Source: Ferranicluibacter rubi (GTDB taxonomy: Bacteria; Pseudomonadota; Alphaproteobacteria; Rhizobiales; Rhizobiaceae). Taken from it: a DNA stretch of 64,000 bases. The translations under genes and the position numbers were made by a program. Under the pieces are notes generated by a model. It searched no databases. It was given only the letters and a program-made list of their open reading frames with translations, and was not told where the DNA came from. The stretch is from the NCBI RefSeq assembly GCF_011603255.1, contig NZ_JAANCM010000005.1, forward strand, positions 310,001 through 374,000, in the 5' to 3' direction. Each line of letters opens with the position of its first letter. The first letter of the stretch is position 1. Shown here one piece after another: positions 61,588 to 64,000 of the stretch.

Positions 61588-62511
61588 ATGACACTCCAGA
61601 CGATCGACGCGCCGCTCTCCGAAGAGCCCTCTTTCATCGTGCGCATGGGCCGCATGCTGTGTGCCGACAAGTTCGCGCTCTGTGCCGCCATCTTCCTTTT
61701 GATCATCCTGCTCCTCGCCATCATCGGCCCGCATTGGCTGGGCGATCTCGCGACCAAGCAGAACCTGCGCGGCCGCAATGCCGCCCCGTTCGACTGGGAG
61801 CGCGGCTGGGTCTGGTGGATGGGTGCCGACGCGCTCGGCCGTCCGCTGCTCGCTCGCATCGTGGTGGCGACGCAGAACACGCTGATGGTCGCGGCGGGTG
61901 CCGTTGCCATTTCCTCCATCACCGGCACGCTGCTCGGCCTCATCGCCGGCTTCTCCTCGCCGCGCGTCAACCAGATCATCATGCGGCTCGCCGACGTGAT
62001 CATGTCGTTCCCGTCGCTGCTGATCGCCGTCATCGTGCTCTACGTTCTCGGCGCCTCGATCCTCAACCTCATGCTGGTGCTCGCCATCACGCGTATCCCG
62101 GTCTACCTGCGCACCACGCGGGCGGAGGTGCTGGAAATCCGTGAGCGCATGTTCGTCCAGGCAGCAAGGGTCATGGGTGCCTCCAGCAAGCGCATCCTCT
62201 TCCGCCACATCCTGCCCGTGGTGCTGCCGACGTTGACGACGCTTGCGACCCTCGATTTCGCTTATGTGATGCTCGCCGAAAGCGCGCTGTCCTTCCTCGG
62301 CATCGGCATCCAGCCGCCGGAAATCACCTGGGGCCTGATGATCGCGCAGGGTCGCCAGTACCTGCAGAATGCCTGGTGGCTGTCGTTCTGGCCGGGTCTT
62401 GCCATCATTCTCACGACCATGTCGCTGAACCTCCTGTCCAACTGGATGCGGATCGCGCTCGATCCCGTGCAGCGCTGGCGTCTTGAAATGAAGGGTCGCA
62501 AAAATGGCTGA
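61588..62511 (+). CDS. ABC transporter permease (DppC family)
   Basis: 307-aa second permease of the same importer. It has the DppC layout: a cytoplasmic N terminus, first helix FALCAAIFLLIILLLAIIGPHWLG, a short extracytoplasmic region and the EAA loop VQAARVMGASSKRILFRHILPVVLPTLTTL. The ATG at 61588 follows GAGGGGC. It overlaps the ATPase start by 8 bases. Confidence 0.93.
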   Translation: MTLQTIDAPLSEEPSFIVRMGRMLCADKFALCAAIFLLIILLLAIIGPHWLGDLATKQNLRGRNAAPFDWERGWVWWMGADALGRPLLARIVVATQNTLMVAAGAVAISSITGTLLGLIAGFSSPRVNQIIMRLADVIMSFPSLLIAVIVLYVLGASILNLMLVLAITRIPVYLRTTRAEVLEIRERMFVQAARVMGASSKRILFRHILPVVLPTLTTLATLDFAYVMLAESALSFLGIGIQPPEITWGLMIAQGRQYLQNAWWLSFWPGLAIILTTMSLNLLSNWMRIALDPVQRWRLEMKGRKNG

Positions 62512-64000
62512 CCATCTCCTTGAGGTCCGCAACCTCTCCGTGGAATTCCACACCGCCGTCGGCGTGGTGAAGGCGGTTCGCGACATTTCCTATTACCTCG
62601 ACCGCGGGGAAACGCTGGCCATTCTCGGCGAAAGCGGCTCGGGCAAGTCGGTTTCGTCCTCGGCCATCATGAACCTCATCGACATGCCGCCGGGGCGGAT
62701 CAGCGGCGGGCAGATCCTGCTCGACGGCGTCGATCTCCTGACCATGCCGGCGCAGGCGCGGCGCGAGGTCAATGGCCGGCGCATCGCCATGATCTTCCAG
62801 GATCCGCTGAGCCACCTCAATCCGGTCTACACCGTGGGTTGGCAGATCCGCGAGGCGCTGACGGCACATGGGACGAATGGTGCCAAGGCACAGGCCGAAG
62901 CCCTCCGGCTGATGGGCCGCGTCGGCATTCCCGATCCGGAGCGCTCGCTCGACAAGTATCCGCACGAGTTTTCCGGCGGCCAGCGCCAGCGTGTCATGAT
63001 CGCCATGGCGCTCGCGCTGCGGCCGGACCTGCTGATCGCCGACGAGCCGACGACCGCGCTCGACGTGACCGTCCAGGCGGAGGTTCTGGCGCTGCTCGAA
63101 GAGCTGCAGCAGGAAACCGGCATGGCGATCCTCATCATCACCCACGATCTCGGCGTCGTTGCCGAAGTCGCCGACCGCGTCGTCGTGATGGAGAAGGGCC
63201 AGCTGGTCGAAAGCGGTACGGTGCGCGACGTCTATCGCAATCCACAGCATCCCTATACCCGCAAGCTCATTGCTGCCGCCCCCGGCAAGGGCGAGATGCA
63301 TGCGCCGCTTCCCCGGGTCGAGCCCGTGCTGCAGGTGCGCGATGCCCGCAAGACCTATGGCGCCTTCGACGCGCTGAAAGGTGTCTCGTTCGACCTCATG
63401 CCCGGTGAGACGCTGGCGGTGGTGGGCGAAAGCGGATCGGGCAAGTCGACGCTCGCGCGCATTCTCCTGCGCCTTGATGAGCCGACCAGCGGCAGTGCGC
63501 TGTGGAAGGGCAGGGACCTTTTCCAGATGGGTGCTGCCGAACTCTACAAGCTGCGGCGCGATCTGCAGATGGTCTTTCAGGACCCGACGCAATCGCTGAA
63601 CCCGCGCATGACCGTCTACCAGCTGGTGTCGGAGGCGTGGGTCATTCATCCGGATATTCTGCCCAAGGCCAAGTGGCGCGCCCGCGTGGCCGAGCTGCTC
63701 GTGCAGGTCGGACTCGGGCCGGAGCATATGGGGCGCTATCCGCACCAGTTTTCCGGCGGGCAGCGGCAGCGCATCGCGATTGCGCGCGCCTTAGCGCTGG
63801 AACCGAAGCTGATCATTTGCGACGAGGCGGTCTCGGCCCTCGACGTCTCGGTGCAGGCACAGGTGATTGCGCTGCTCGACAATCTTCGCAAGACCATGGG
63901 CATCGCCTTCATCTTCATCGCGCACGACCTGCCCGTGGTGCGCGACTTCGCCGACCATGTGATGGTGATGCAGAACGGCAAGGTGGTGGAACTGGGCACC
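62504..64000 (+). CDS. Fused dual ABC ATPase (DppD-DppF type), 3' truncated by window edge
   Basis: Double ATPase in one chain, as in GsiA: the first ATPase has Walker [12 protein letters not shown], signature [15 protein letters not shown] and Walker [14 protein letters not shown]; after a linker ([18 protein letters not shown]) the second has [26 protein letters not shown] and [13 protein letters not shown]. It powers the importer formed with the two permeases and binding protein. The frame continues past the window edge; 499 codons are visible. The start overlaps the permease stop by 8 nt. Confidence 0.93.
   Translation, partial: MADHLLEVRNLSVEFHTAVGVVKAVRDISYYLDRGETLAILGESGSGKSVSSSAIMNLIDMPPGRISGGQILLDGVDLLTMPAQARREVNGRRIAMIFQDPLSHLNPVYTVGWQIREALTAHGTNGAKAQAEALRLMGRVGIPDPERSLDKYPHEFSGGQRQRVMIAMALALRPDLLIADEPTTALDVTVQAEVLALLEELQQETGMAILIITHDLGVVAEVADRVVVMEKGQLVESGTVRDVYRNPQHPYTRKLIAAAPGKGEMHAPLPRVEPVLQVRDARKTYGAFDALKGVSFDLMPGETLAVVGESGSGKSTLARILLRLDEPTSGSALWKGRDLFQMGAAELYKLRRDLQMVFQDPTQSLNPRMTVYQLVSEAWVIHPDILPKAKWRARVAELLVQVGLGPEHMGRYPHQFSGGQRQRIAIARALALEPKLIICDEAVSALDVSVQAQVIALLDNLRKTMGIAFIFIAHDLPVVRDFADHVMVMQNGKVVELGT

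Overview
The window looks like a chromosomal segment from an alphaproteobacterium of the Rhizobiales, most likely the Rhizobiaceae (Rhizobium, Agrobacterium, Sinorhizobium or Shinella-like). The signs are high GC with long antisense open frames, a circularly permuted two-piece tmRNA with an alphaproteobacterial tag, the SspB-DUF4169-ribbon-helix-helix block, the thyA-folA-hflK-hflC-degP order, and two-component solute transporters of rhizobial type. The species cannot be fixed from the sequence alone. No rRNA, CRISPR array, insertion sequence or phage gene was seen.

From 1 to about 43 kb the window is mostly housekeeping. An RND efflux pump gene enters from the left edge (2-1126), followed by an FAD-linked dehydrogenase and a giant AsmA-like envelope protein. 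At 6.8-8.5 kb, on the minus strand, lie a ribbon-helix-helix protein, DUF4169, SspB and the tmRNA gene ssrA, so a tag-writing RNA sits beside the adaptor that delivers tagged proteins to ClpXP. A transglutaminase, thyA-folA (overlapping) and the membrane quality-control set hflK-hflC and degP follow. serB and miaA are divergent with overlapping start codons, and a HerA-like ATPase is next.

Branched-chain amino acid synthesis is spread over 20.9-35.6 kb. An attenuator with an apparently leaderless 18-residue leader peptide rich in Ile, Leu and Val precedes ilvI. A VapB/VapC-type toxin-antitoxin pair sits between ilvI and ilvH, and its toxin has lost a normal start codon. ilvC lies at 34.6 kb behind a TetR gene that has a 14-bp palindrome at its promoter. 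Between these are aldo/keto reductases, an AbrB-type membrane protein, a RecD-like helicase, a membrane-anchored regulator-like protein, pdxJ, a qorB/qorR-like pair, an aspartate-type racemase with a divergent Lrp regulator, a PLP aminotransferase and a likely unannotated 32-residue membrane peptide at 35771. An endonuclease/Nudix overlap pair, a PhzF protein, tRNA-Lys(CTT) and arsC close this part.

From 43.5 to 64 kb the window is catabolic. The first cluster holds a TRAP transporter with DctQ and DctM fused, its binding protein, a GntR regulator, uxuA, an uxuB-type dehydrogenase and an RspB-like zinc dehydrogenase. Two promoters in this cluster carry the same CTRCCATGGTAG operator-like palindrome between -35 and -10, which defines a local regulon. 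The gene set fits conversion of L-gulonate or fructuronate/mannonate to 2-keto-3-deoxygluconate. A soluble double-PAS chemoreceptor follows. The second cluster holds a four-carbon acid-sugar kinase, a second GntR regulator, an iron alcohol dehydrogenase, a PdxA2-like dehydrogenase, a cytoplasmic BNR/sialidase-like protein, and divergently an oligopeptide-type ABC transporter whose fused ATPase runs off the right edge. This second cluster is the best candidate for an undescribed pathway: import of an acidic glycoside or acid sugar, cleavage, oxidation, phosphorylation and decarboxylation to triose phosphate.
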